This document shows positions 46,610 through 54,376 of a DNA stretch of 64,000 bases, piece after piece. The stretch is from Candidatus Rifleibacteriota bacterium (lineage in GTDB: Bacteria > Muiribacteriota > Ozemobacteria > Ozemobacterales > Ozemobacteraceae), in NCBI GenBank assembly GCA_015233565.1, contig JADFXM010000006.1, positions 170,453 through 234,452 on the forward strand. The letters run 5' to 3'. Numbering within the stretch: the first letter of the stretch is position 1; each line of letters opens with the position of its first letter. The notes beneath the pieces are model-generated. The model did no database searches. It was given only the letters and a program-made list of their open reading frames with translations, and had not been told where the DNA came from. A program made the position numbers and the translations under genes.

Positions 46610-47923
46610 TTACTTTTGATTCAAACTTCCTTCAATTTCGTGGCACGCTAAAAGCGTTGCCAACTTAATTTCCTGGTTGACAGATTTCAATGTGTTTTTA
46701 ATGGAAATTTCGTCAACCTTGGCAGTAAGAATAATTATTTGTTCGCCATTTTTTTCTTCTTTATATACTTCGGGAAAATTTCGAGTTTGCATTATCCTTT
46801 CTATTTCGATTCCATTTTGAGAGAACACTAAAACAAGTTGGGAAAGGGTTGAAGTAAAATTTTCCAAAGAAAATCTCAAATAAAATTTTGCTTCATTTCC
46901 GACAAAAGAAAATTTTATTTCCTCTTTGGAAAAAACACTGTTTTGCAAACTTTCGTTTTTAATCGCTTCGATATCTTTGATTATTGCACTGAGAGTAATC
47001 CAATTTTCGTTTCCCTGGCCGATGAAAAGGTAATCAGACTTATCTTTGCAAGAAACCATAATTCCTTCAGCATTATAGCCTTTCCCAGCCATGGGATGAG
47101 AATTAGGAAAAAGAAAGGGTTTAACTCGAATTCGCAATTTTCCCGCCTCAAATTCCAATTTGCCGGCTAGTCTAATGCTTGCGTCAAGGCGCTTTGCCAA
47201 AAGAATATCATCCTGAAGAAGATGAGTCAGTCCTTCAGTCGGAATATCTTCCGCTGAGGGAAGAATTCCAAAAAAATGCAAAGTTAAAAGAGAAAGTTTC
47301 TCCCTGGCGGTTATTCCATGAATCGATTTAACAGGGTTCTTTGAGACCAGTCCCCTCCATTGTATTTCACGTAGCGATTCATCCAACGAAAGAGCACGGT
47401 TTTCCATTTCAAGCAGAAGGGAATTTGCAACTCCATCGCAATTTGTCAGAATTTTTACCGGAATGCTCGACACATCAGTGTTTGAAATAATGTCAAATAT
47501 CGGATTAATTCCTCCGAGGGAAGCACGGTAACCAATTTGAAATTGGGCACTCTCTGATCTTTGGGAAGTTTCGGATTTCCGGCTGCTATCAGACCTTTGG
47601 CTGCTTGCAAACCTTGCGGGGGTTTCAGATGTTTGAATGGAAAGGGCCCTTTTAAGATTTTCAGAGATCAGTTTGATCGCAATTTCGCAATCAGAGGTTA
47701 CTATTTTCGAGGGAATTCGCTTTATTGAATGGGAATTGGAAAAAGCAATTCCGATATCCACAGACGCAAAAAAATCTTCCGCCTCAAGAGATTTCCAGTG
47801 CGGTTCAGAATCTTCGGCATTCAAAACAGGGGCGAAAAGAAGATCCTCTTGCTTCATTTCGGAAAGCCAGGATTTTAGCGTGACATGCCACCCTGGCAAA
47901 CTCAAAAATCCTATTCTTTGCAT
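46610..47923 (-). CDS. Degenerate homoserine-dehydrogenase-like protein with C-terminal ACT domain
   Basis: 437 residues from ATG 47923 (MQRIGFL), overlapping the lpdA stop region; an ATG at 47953 with a better Shine-Dalgarno is possible. The centre follows homoserine dehydrogenase: YRASLGGINPIFDI, then ILTNCDGVANSLLLEMENRALSL and LREIQWRGLVSKNP...GITAREKL. But the nucleotide loop is FLSLPGW instead of GxGxxG. Of the catalytic acids in GYAExDPxxDxxGxD only a late Lys survives. Residues ~110-140 are a Ser/Arg-rich repeat (SSQRSDSSRKSETSQRSESA). The C-terminal ~85 residues look like an ACT domain. Not expected to reduce aspartate semialdehyde; a regulatory subunit for lysC is a reasonable inference. 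Confidence 0.7.
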   Translation of the reverse strand: MQRIGFLSLPGWHVTLKSWLSEMKQEDLLFAPVLNAEDSEPHWKSLEAEDFFASVDIGIAFSNSHSIKRIPSKIVTSDCEIAIKLISENLKRALSIQTSETPARFASSQRSDSSRKSETSQRSESAQFQIGYRASLGGINPIFDIISNTDVSSIPVKILTNCDGVANSLLLEMENRALSLDESLREIQWRGLVSKNPVKSIHGITAREKLSLLTLHFFGILPSAEDIPTEGLTHLLQDDILLAKRLDASIRLAGKLEFEAGKLRIRVKPFLFPNSHPMAGKGYNAEGIMVSCKDKSDYLFIGQGNENWITLSAIIKDIEAIKNESLQNSVFSKEEIKFSFVGNEAKFYLRFSLENFTSTLSQLVLVFSQNGIEIERIMQTRNFPEVYKEEKNGEQIIILTAKVDEISIKNTLKSVNQEIKLATLLACHEIEGSLNQK

Positions 47924-47924
47924 T

Positions 47925-49295
47925 TTAAGTGTGGATTCCTGTTCCAAGGGCATTTTCAAATCCTTCCAATAGAGCTTCACAAAGGGTGGGATGAGGATGA
48001 ATCACCATGGAAATATCATGTGCAGAAAGTTGTAAAGCCATTCCGATGGTGGCTTCCTGAAGAAGATTGCTGGCTTCAGGGCCCCAAATTATTGTTCCGA
48101 TAATTTTTTCTTTGTCATTGAGTAAGACCTTAATCTGACCATCTGCTTCTCCGGCAGTGAGCGCTTTTCCATTCGCAGAAAATGGAAATCTCCCAACTTT
48201 GTATTGTATTCCCTCGCTTTGCGCTTGCTCTTCGGATTTTCCAACCCAAGCAATTTCGGGAAAAGTGTAAACGCAGGCTGGAACTGCAGAATAATCAGCT
48301 TTTTGTTTTTTGCCGGCAAGGCATTCAGCCAGAACAGTTGCGTCATGACTTGCTTTATGCGCCAGCATAGGACCGGGAACACAATCGCCTATGGCATACA
48401 CATTTGAAACGCTGGTCTGAAAGCTGGAATCGATCGCTATGGAATTTCCTGCCATTTCGAGCGAAAGTCCAGAGCCCTCAAGTGCTGAAAGATTTGGCTT
48501 TCTTCCTATGGCAAGCAGCGCTTTTTTAAATATCCTGGTTTTCCCTTCAATTTCAGCAACGACTTCGCCGTTCGTTTCCCGGAGGTTTTCGACTTTCTGG
48601 CCGGTTATGATTTCCAGCCCGGATTTTTTGAAAACCGGTAAAAGCCTTTTTGCTGTGGCGTTATCCATTCCAGGTAGAATCTGCGGCATCATCTCAACAA
48701 TTGTAACCTTCGAGCCAAATTCGGAGAAAACCTGCCCCAGCTCAAGACCGATTACCCCTCCACCCACAACAAGCAATGTCTCGGGAATTTGGTTAGCCGA
48801 AAGCGCTTCGTCACTAGTCCAAAAAAGGTCACGATTTTTTGGAAAAATGCTTGGTGCGGTTGGAACAGAACCTATCGCTAAACAAACTTTTCCGGCCGTT
48901 CCTTCCCATTCGTTTGAACCAATTATCTTTACGCTATTGCATTTTCCTAATCTTGCATCGCCTTTAATAAGCTTAACTCCAGCTTTTTCAACGAGCTTGG
49001 ATATTCCAAGTCTGAGTTTCTGGACAATATCGTTTTTTCTAGCCTGAATTTTAGCCAAATCAAAGGACACCGCCCCAATGGACAAGCCAAAATCTGCCGC
49101 TCTTTTTATTGAATGGTAGGCTTTAGCAGAAGCCAATAAAGCTTTAGTGGGAATACAACCCCAATTTAGGCAAGTTCCACCAAGCGAATCCCTCTCGATC
49201 AAGGCAGTTTTCAAACCGCTTTTTGCTGCTCTTAATGCAAGTGGATAGCCGCCAGGCCCCGCTCCAATTATTATCAGATCATACATTTCGGACAT
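47925..49295 (-). CDS. lpdA: Dihydrolipoamide dehydrogenase
   Basis: FAD enzyme reoxidising dihydrolipoamide of 2-oxo-acid dehydrogenases or the glycine cleavage system with NAD+. The FAD site is IIGAGPGGYPLALRAA and the redox disulfide is GGTCLNWGCIPTKALL. The NAD site is VVGGGVIGLELGQVF, and the second FAD motif is VYAIGDCVPGPMLAHKA. The active-site His lies in HPHPTLCEALLEGF. 456 residues, normal. It follows accB by 3 bases; no E1/E2 genes are nearby, so its partner complex is unknown. A 97-residue antisense reading was ignored. Confidence 0.95.
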   Translation of the reverse strand: MSEMYDLIIIGAGPGGYPLALRAAKSGLKTALIERDSLGGTCLNWGCIPTKALLASAKAYHSIKRAADFGLSIGAVSFDLAKIQARKNDIVQKLRLGISKLVEKAGVKLIKGDARLGKCNSVKIIGSNEWEGTAGKVCLAIGSVPTAPSIFPKNRDLFWTSDEALSANQIPETLLVVGGGVIGLELGQVFSEFGSKVTIVEMMPQILPGMDNATAKRLLPVFKKSGLEIITGQKVENLRETNGEVVAEIEGKTRIFKKALLAIGRKPNLSALEGSGLSLEMAGNSIAIDSSFQTSVSNVYAIGDCVPGPMLAHKASHDATVLAECLAGKKQKADYSAVPACVYTFPEIAWVGKSEEQAQSEGIQYKVGRFPFSANGKALTAGEADGQIKVLLNDKEKIIGTIIWGPEASNLLQEATIGMALQLSAHDISMVIHPHPTLCEALLEGFENALGTGIHT

Positions 49296-49298
49296 GTT

Positions 49299-49871
49299 CT
49301 ACGCTCCACAATCAATAAGAAATAAGATTGTTCCTTTTTCTACTTGCTGACCGTTGCCAACAGGGATTTTAACCACTTTTCCCGCCTTATCAGCCTTGAT
49401 TTCGTTCATCAGCTTCATCGCTTCAACAATACAAACCGGTTGTCCAGCTGCAACAACATCCCCTTCTTTTACATAAGCAGGGGAAGAAGGGGAAGGGGCT
49501 CGATAAAACGTGCCAACCATAGGGGATAAAATTTTATGGAACTTTTCATCCTCGCTCTTCTTTTCGGGCGCCTTGCTTTGAGTTTTTGAAGATAGTTGCA
49601 TTGGCATTTGCTGTAAGGGGGTTTGCCGAATTTCCCCGGGAAAAGGGGGTGCATAGAAAGGCATTCCCGCAATCGGAGGAGGACTTTGCTGACTATTGTC
49701 ATTGCTGCTTCCCCGACGTAACGATATCTTTAATTCCGGCGATTCTACTTGAAGCTCGGAAAGATCCGTCGAGGACATAAACTTGATTATTTCCAAAACA
49801 TCATTTAATGACGTTTCATTTCTTTCTTTCTTTTGTCCATTTTCAGGTTTTTCGATGGGATTTTCACTCAT
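49299..49871 (-). CDS. accB: Biotin carboxyl carrier protein of acetyl-CoA carboxylase
   Basis: 190 residues. The biotinyl domain occupies the last ~80 residues with the biotinylated Lys in VEAMKLMNEIKADKAG. The N-terminal region has the accB-type helix (LEIIKFMSSTDLSELQVESPELKISLRR), joined by a Pro/Gln-rich linker. It carries the CO2 intermediate for malonyl-CoA synthesis. It lacks an adjacent accC; lpdA follows by 3 bases. The linker is longer than in E. coli. Confidence 0.92.
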   Translation of the reverse strand: MSENPIEKPENGQKKERNETSLNDVLEIIKFMSSTDLSELQVESPELKISLRRGSSNDNSQQSPPPIAGMPFYAPPFPGEIRQTPLQQMPMQLSSKTQSKAPEKKSEDEKFHKILSPMVGTFYRAPSPSSPAYVKEGDVVAAGQPVCIVEAMKLMNEIKADKAGKVVKIPVGNGQQVEKGTILFLIDCGA

Positions 49872-50288
49872 TTTTTTCTCCTAACATAATAGAGAGTAGG
49901 GCAACATACCAAGTTTTAAAAGAGATTGTCAAGGAGGAGGAATCAACAGCAATTTTCGGTGAGTTTTCTCGCAAAATATAGCTATTACTGATTTTTGTTA
50001 CAAAACTTATCGGACTAATTAGTTTTTTGGACATTGCTCAAAATGGCTCCTAGAGACGATTGCAGAAACTCACCGAGAATCGCTGGAATCAACAGCAATT
50101 TTCGTAAAGTAAGATTGCAGAGTTGCACCAGAACTATGTAGTGCACCAAAACAGAACAACTCCGATTAAACTAAAATCAGTATTATAAACCATTCTCGCA
50201 AATATTTGCTTGACTAGGGATCTGTTGAAACCGCTCCGGAATTTATTTCATGTTTTTGAATTCGTTCAATATTTGTTTGAGAAGCGTA
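49872..50288. other. 417-base gap between accB and murQ holding a family-1 element
   Basis: Contains the element at 49947-50085. The 20-base sequence GGAATCAACAGCAATTTTCG occurs at 49939-49958 and again at 50085-50104, a direct repeat that brackets the element. No gene seen in the remainder. Confidence 0.55.
49947..50085. repeat. MITE-like element, family 1, copy B (139 bp)
   Basis: Ends CAGCAATTTTCGGTGAGTTT and, inverted, CAGCGATTCTCGGTGAGTTT: 18 of 20 bases match. The body aligns throughout with copy A at 9883-10020 (for example GCTATTACTGATTTTT and ACATTGCTCAAAATGGCTCC). Confidence 0.78.
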
Positions 50289-51182
50289 TCACTCCTCATT
50301 TAGTGCTTTGTATAAAAAACCTTCAGAGTGCAATATTTTTTTCTGGGCATTTTCCTTCGTTCCACCACTTTTGGCTATAAATATTGCAGTTTTTAGGTCT
50401 CCCCCGGTTTTTTCAAGAAGCTCGACTGCCTTGTTTTCATCGATTTTTCCACCGTCCATTAAAATCTTTTTGGCTCGTTGTCGAAGCTTCTTGTTGGTCG
50501 CCTTCACATCAACCATTAAATTTCCATAAACTTTTCCAATTCGGATCATGGAAATCGAAGAAATCATGTTCAAAACCATTTTAGTAGCCGTTCCAGCTTT
50601 CAACCTTGTGGAACCGGTGATTACCTCCGGGCCGGTTACTGGATTAATAAGAATGTCAGTTTCGGGAAAATCGCCCTCGGGATTACATGTAAGTAAAACC
50701 GTAATTGCATTTAAAGTGCGGGCATAGCGGCAGGCTCCCCGGACATAGGGAGTGGTCCCGGATGCAGTTATTCCAACCAACACATCTTTTTTATCAAAGT
50801 TTATTCGGCGAAGATCATCTTCACCAGCCTTTTCGTTGTCTTCTGCACCCTCTGCGGCTGAGATTATCGCATCGTTTCCACCTGCAATAAGTGCGGTCAC
50901 CATCGAAGAATCGACTCCGAACGTCGGGGGACATTCCGATGCATCCAGAACACCAAGACGTCCCGATGTTCCTGCGCCAATATAAATAAGTCTTCCTCCT
51001 TGCTTGAAGCCTTCTACGACTTTTTCGATAGCTCTTTCAATCGAATGACTAACCTTCATTATGGCTTCAATAATCTTGGAATCTTCACGGGAAAATGCTT
51101 CAACTTGTTCCCGGACTGTCATTCGGTCAATGCTCATTGTTTCGGAATTTCTTGTTTCTGTTGTAGGAGAGGATTTTTTCAT
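50289..51182 (-). CDS. murQ: N-acetylmuramic acid 6-phosphate etherase
   Basis: Cleaves the lactyl ether of MurNAc 6-phosphate in peptidoglycan recycling, giving GlcNAc 6-phosphate and lactate. The SIS domain has IYIGAGTSGRLGVLDASE and CPPTFG near residue 70, ALIAGGNDAI, and the second phosphate-site motif VGITASGTTPYVRGA. ITGSTRLKAGTATKMVLN is characteristic. 297 residues, normal. Starts with the N-terminal TTETRNSETMSIDRM stretch. Stands alone. Confidence 0.96.
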   Translation of the reverse strand: MKKSSPTTETRNSETMSIDRMTVREQVEAFSREDSKIIEAIMKVSHSIERAIEKVVEGFKQGGRLIYIGAGTSGRLGVLDASECPPTFGVDSSMVTALIAGGNDAIISAAEGAEDNEKAGEDDLRRINFDKKDVLVGITASGTTPYVRGACRYARTLNAITVLLTCNPEGDFPETDILINPVTGPEVITGSTRLKAGTATKMVLNMISSISMIRIGKVYGNLMVDVKATNKKLRQRAKKILMDGGKIDENKAVELLEKTGGDLKTAIFIAKSGGTKENAQKKILHSEGFLYKALNEE

Positions 51183-51404
51183 GTCTTTCCCCCGAATAAT
51201 TTATTTTGATCTCGTGCTGTGCTGGATGCAGAAAACGTGCTAAACTTGACGAAGCATTCTAAATTAGCATAATTTGGAAATCCTCTCAAGCTAGAAACTC
51301 AGAAAACGCACGGTGGATTTGTTCTTGAACGAACATCCGCTTAAATCCAGGAAATATGACTACTTGCACTTGTCGAAAAACTCTGCTTCTGAAAGGGAGA
51401 ATTC

Positions 51405-51467
51405 ATGAGAACAAATTTACCGTGCCAGAAAACGGCAAATGATTTAGGAGAGAACATTGGTTTATAG
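51405..51467 (+). CDS. 20-residue leader ORF overlapping the ubiquitin-lipoprotein start
   Basis: ATG 51405 has a very good ribosome binding site (GGGAG, 5 bases away). It encodes [20 protein letters not shown] and stops at 51467, 11 bases inside the next gene. Such an overlap suggests translational coupling of the TTG-started gene. Whether the peptide itself does anything is unknown. Confidence 0.45.
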   Translation: MRTNLPCQKTANDLGENIGL

Positions 51468-53745
51468 GATTCCACAAAAATTAAAGATTTGTTTTGTCAT
51501 TATTGGTTTGGTTATTTTATTGTGCTTCAATGGGTGTTTAAATTCTGGTGGGTCTGACAGTAGTGTTTCAGTTCCAATTCAACAAACGCAAACCGTAGCA
51601 TCAGTTACTGGAATTCTGGCATCCCCCACACAAACAATTACACTGGCAACTCCAGTCATTTCCGGCATTTCAACAGGAAAATACACCACACCCCAAACTT
51701 TTTCCATTGTCGACACAGCTTCGCCAACCGCCTACATTATAATCGGGAAATTCAATCCTTCAGCAAAAATCAGAGCGTTGCAGATTTTTGTAACCACTGT
51801 TGATGGCAACACGATCATTCTGGATGCCCAGCCTTCTGACAGTATTGATAGCCTCAAAGCTAAAATCAAGGCAAGTGAAGGCATTCCCGTTGAACAGCAA
51901 CGGCTTGAGTTTGCTGGAAATTTGCTTCAGAACGGCAAATTATTGTCCGATTACAATATTCCAAAAGGGTCCACGATTCATCTTGTTGTTAAACAACCTG
52001 GCGATAACACAATGCTCCAATACTGCCTTGGTGACGGGAAAAATTGGAAGGTGTATTCTCTACCGGTAACTCTTTTCGGTTCCGGAATTTACATAGTCAG
52101 TGCACGAAAAGCTGACACAGTAAGCGGGGCCGTTTCAGAGACATCATCTCCAATCACTATTGAGATATTGCCACCATCATATCCCGTCACTTTCGACACG
52201 CAAGGTGGCTCTCTGATCGCGCCACAAAATGTTTTGTCCGGTCAGAAAGTTTCTCCACCAACGGATGTTCCAAGCCGGCCCGGGTACAACTTTGCTGGGT
52301 GGTACAAAGACAGTCAAGGAGTTACACCCTGGAACTACGATTCAGACACAATTACTTCCGCAGTTACCATTTTTGCAAAATGGACTATTTTTACTTATTC
52401 AGTAACATTCGATAAAAATGGCGGCGACACGAACGCGAATCCGACGAAAAAAGCCGTTTCTTCGGCAGGAAATATCGGAATCTTACCGTTTATCCCGACC
52501 AGAAGTGGTTATATCTTTGCAGGTTGGAACACTTCTCCCGACGGAACAGGAAACATTTTCACAGCCACCACAACCATACCGGATTTTCTCACAGTGTATG
52601 CGCAATGGCGAACAAACAATTATTCTGTTACTTTCGACAAAAATGGAGGAGAGACCAACGCTGATCCGGCAAGTGAAACCGTGTCATCAAACGGGAATCT
52701 CGGAATTCTTCCAACGGCACCAACTCGTACAGGTTACACTTTCGACAGCTGGAATACTCTCCCCGATGGAAGCGGAAGCGTTTTCAACGCATCCACAAGC
52801 GTTACTTCCTTTCTTACGGTCTATGCAAAATGGACCAAAAATACCTATACCGTAACTTTTGACAAAAATTGCGGAGACAGCGACCCAAACCCGTCATTTA
52901 AGACTGTTTATTATCTCGGGAACGTTGGAGTCTTGCCAGCAGAGCCACCACGAACGGGCTACTCTTTCGAAAGTTGGAACACTTCCCCAGACGGCACTGG
53001 AACTACATTCAACGCAGCAACCAGGGTAACGGTTTCCCTTACAGTCTATGCAAAGTGGAAAAAAATGACTTATATGGTCACCTTCGACAAGAATGGAGGG
53101 GAAACCTACCCAGTCCCAGCCAGTATGACAGTCCTCTACGGCGATGTTTTGGGAAAACTCCCCACTCCACCGGTTCTCTTTGGGTATTCCTTCGACAGTT
53201 GGAACACTTCTCCTGACGGCACCGGAGCCACGTTTAACGGTACTACCCCTGTAAATGTTTCATTCACAGTGTTTGCTAAATGGAACATAAACACATACAC
53301 TGTGACCTTCGACAAGAATGGCGGCGAGCTCGAGGCGGATCCAACTACTGAAACCACCGTTTATCGGGGCAAACTTGGGGTCCTTCCAACTCCACCAGCC
53401 CGCACCGGATATTCCTTCGAAAGTTGGAATACATCCCCGGATGGAACTGGAAAAATTTTCAATGGTTTAACAACCGTCCCTGGTTCAATGACAGTCTACG
53501 CCCGCTGGATAATAAATACTTATAAAGTGACATTTGACAAAAACGGTGGTGATACCAACGCAATTCCAATACTCAAACCTGTTTTCTACAACCAAAACGT
53601 TGGCAGCCTTCCGATTCCACCAACCCGTTGGGGATATTCCTTCGAGGGCTGGAATATTTCTCCTGATGGCACTGGGGCTACATTCAATGCAGTCACCCCT
53701 GTAATAGCAAATATTACTGTCTACGCCAAATGGAAGGCAAACTAG
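51457..53745 (+). CDS. Lipoprotein with an embedded ubiquitin domain and seven InlB-type repeats
   Basis: 762 residues; TTG start with AGGAGA 5 bases ahead. The signal ends in LLCFNGC (Cys 27), a plausible though imperfect lipobox, then SGG. Residues about 63-105 and 184-240 look like two halves of an Ig-like/chitobiase-C-type domain ([39 protein letters not shown]). Between them, residues 108-183 are a complete ubiquitin fold: [34 protein letters not shown] and STIHLVV. Compared with human ubiquitin 43 of 76 positions are identical with no gap. Residues ~243-762 are seven ~75-residue InlB B-type (Flg_new) repeats ([28 protein letters not shown]). Presumed surface protein. The di-glycine tail is GD and runs on, so it should not be conjugated. 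Confidence 0.93.
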   Translation: MVYRIPQKLKICFVIIGLVILLCFNGCLNSGGSDSSVSVPIQQTQTVASVTGILASPTQTITLATPVISGISTGKYTTPQTFSIVDTASPTAYIIIGKFNPSAKIRALQIFVTTVDGNTIILDAQPSDSIDSLKAKIKASEGIPVEQQRLEFAGNLLQNGKLLSDYNIPKGSTIHLVVKQPGDNTMLQYCLGDGKNWKVYSLPVTLFGSGIYIVSARKADTVSGAVSETSSPITIEILPPSYPVTFDTQGGSLIAPQNVLSGQKVSPPTDVPSRPGYNFAGWYKDSQGVTPWNYDSDTITSAVTIFAKWTIFTYSVTFDKNGGDTNANPTKKAVSSAGNIGILPFIPTRSGYIFAGWNTSPDGTGNIFTATTTIPDFLTVYAQWRTNNYSVTFDKNGGETNADPASETVSSNGNLGILPTAPTRTGYTFDSWNTLPDGSGSVFNASTSVTSFLTVYAKWTKNTYTVTFDKNCGDSDPNPSFKTVYYLGNVGVLPAEPPRTGYSFESWNTSPDGTGTTFNAATRVTVSLTVYAKWKKMTYMVTFDKNGGETYPVPASMTVLYGDVLGKLPTPPVLFGYSFDSWNTSPDGTGATFNGTTPVNVSFTVFAKWNINTYTVTFDKNGGELEADPTTETTVYRGKLGVLPTPPARTGYSFESWNTSPDGTGKIFNGLTTVPGSMTVYARWIINTYKVTFDKNGGDTNAIPILKPVFYNQNVGSLPIPPTRWGYSFEGWNISPDGTGATFNAVTPVIANITVYAKWKAN
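52183..53742 (+). repeat. Seven tandem ~225-bp coding repeats (InlB B / Flg_new units)
   Basis: Units begin at [10 protein letters not shown], then repeat as [11 protein letters not shown] ... AKW at intervals of about 75 codons. Units 2-7 are closely alike in protein but diverged in DNA, so the array is old enough to resist easy recombination. Confidence 0.85.
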
Positions 53746-53777
53746 TATTCTACCATTTAAAGTTCCCCGAAAAAATA

Positions 53778-53930
53778 TTAATGTTGCCAAGTTTTTCTGT
53801 ATGTAATCCATTCTTTGAAACTTAAACCGAAGTTCCCGACGCAAAATCTATTTAAATCCTGATCTGTAAACGAATTTAAGGCATTTTTCAGACGGTTTTT
53901 ACTGGACAGTAGGAAAACCCTTGAAACCAT
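53778..53930 (-). CDS. Possible 50-residue ORF or gene fragment
   Basis: ATG to TAA, 50 codons, without a good ribosome binding site. Composition is protein-like (LNRFCVGNFGLSFKEWITY). The GNFGL segment is encoded by an inverted repeat whose partner encodes the same five residues in the opposite ORF. More likely remnant than functional gene. Confidence 0.25.
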   Translation of the reverse strand: MVSRVFLLSSKNRLKNALNSFTDQDLNRFCVGNFGLSFKEWITYRKTWQH

Positions 53931-54048
53931 CTTCAAATGCTATTTTCAGGCGTCAAATTTACATGGACAGAAAAAGCAGGTAAAAAAGGCTTCTTTTTGG
54001 CTTCAGGTCATAACAAGAGGGCTTTTTCACTCGGGAACTTCGGCTTAA
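53822..54048. repeat. 18-bp inverted repeat spanning 227 bp
   Basis: TTAAACCGAAGTTCCCGA (53822-53839) and TCGGGAACTTCGGCTTAA (54031-54048) are inverted with one mismatch. The interior does not continue the symmetry. Confidence 0.6.
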
Positions 54049-54092
54049 ACAATCAGCCAGCATGCTCAGATTTCCCAACCTCAGGGATTTAA
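53937..54092 (+). CDS. Possible 51-residue ORF or gene fragment
   Basis: ATG 53937 lies six bases from the start of the opposite mini-ORF. It reads MLFSGVKFTWTEKAGKKGFF and ends near SDFPTSGI, containing SLGNFGL from the inverted repeat. No Shine-Dalgarno. Probably debris of a mobile element. Confidence 0.25.
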   Translation: MLFSGVKFTWTEKAGKKGFFLASGHNKRAFSLGNFGLNNQPACSDFPTSGI

Positions 54093-54376
54093 ATTTGACA
54101 CCCTTTTTTTGATTAATGAATCATCAAGCTGCTTTGGAAGGCATCTTCTGATTTATTTTTATGAATGTTGGTCTCATGAAAAATCCAATCGAAAAGTATT
54201 CCAAAATCAGGAAAATATCTTTTGAAGCTATTTTCCGAGAAAATGCAAACTATCGATACCAGGAATTCTGCTGCTACAGTGTCGAATTAACGGGAAGAAT
54301 TTTATTACTACAATGTCTATTTATTTGTGGTGATTTGGCTTATTTTCAGCTGATGAATTTTGAGATAACCTCAGCA

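Larger units (their letters stand above)
53746..54376. other. 631-base gap with two divergent mini-ORFs and an inverted repeat
   Basis: Between the ubiquitin lipoprotein and the transposase. It holds the small ORFs at 53778-53930 (-) and 53937-54092 (+) and the 18-base inverted repeat at 53822/54031. No terminator for the lipoprotein gene is clear. Possibly remnants of a mobile element next to the transposase. Confidence 0.4.

Noticed and set aside
50752..50985. Plus-strand ORFs opposite murQ
   Set aside because: Antisense shadows of a well conserved gene.
51778..52005. ThiS/MoaD/TtuB/UBact-type bacterial ubiquitin-like protein
   Set aside because: The sequence is far closer to eukaryotic ubiquitin, is internal to a lipoprotein, and lacks the C-terminal Gly-Gly those proteins need.
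52418..52855. 145-codon alternative frame within the InlB repeats
   Set aside because: Low-complexity shadow of the tandem repeats in a different frame.
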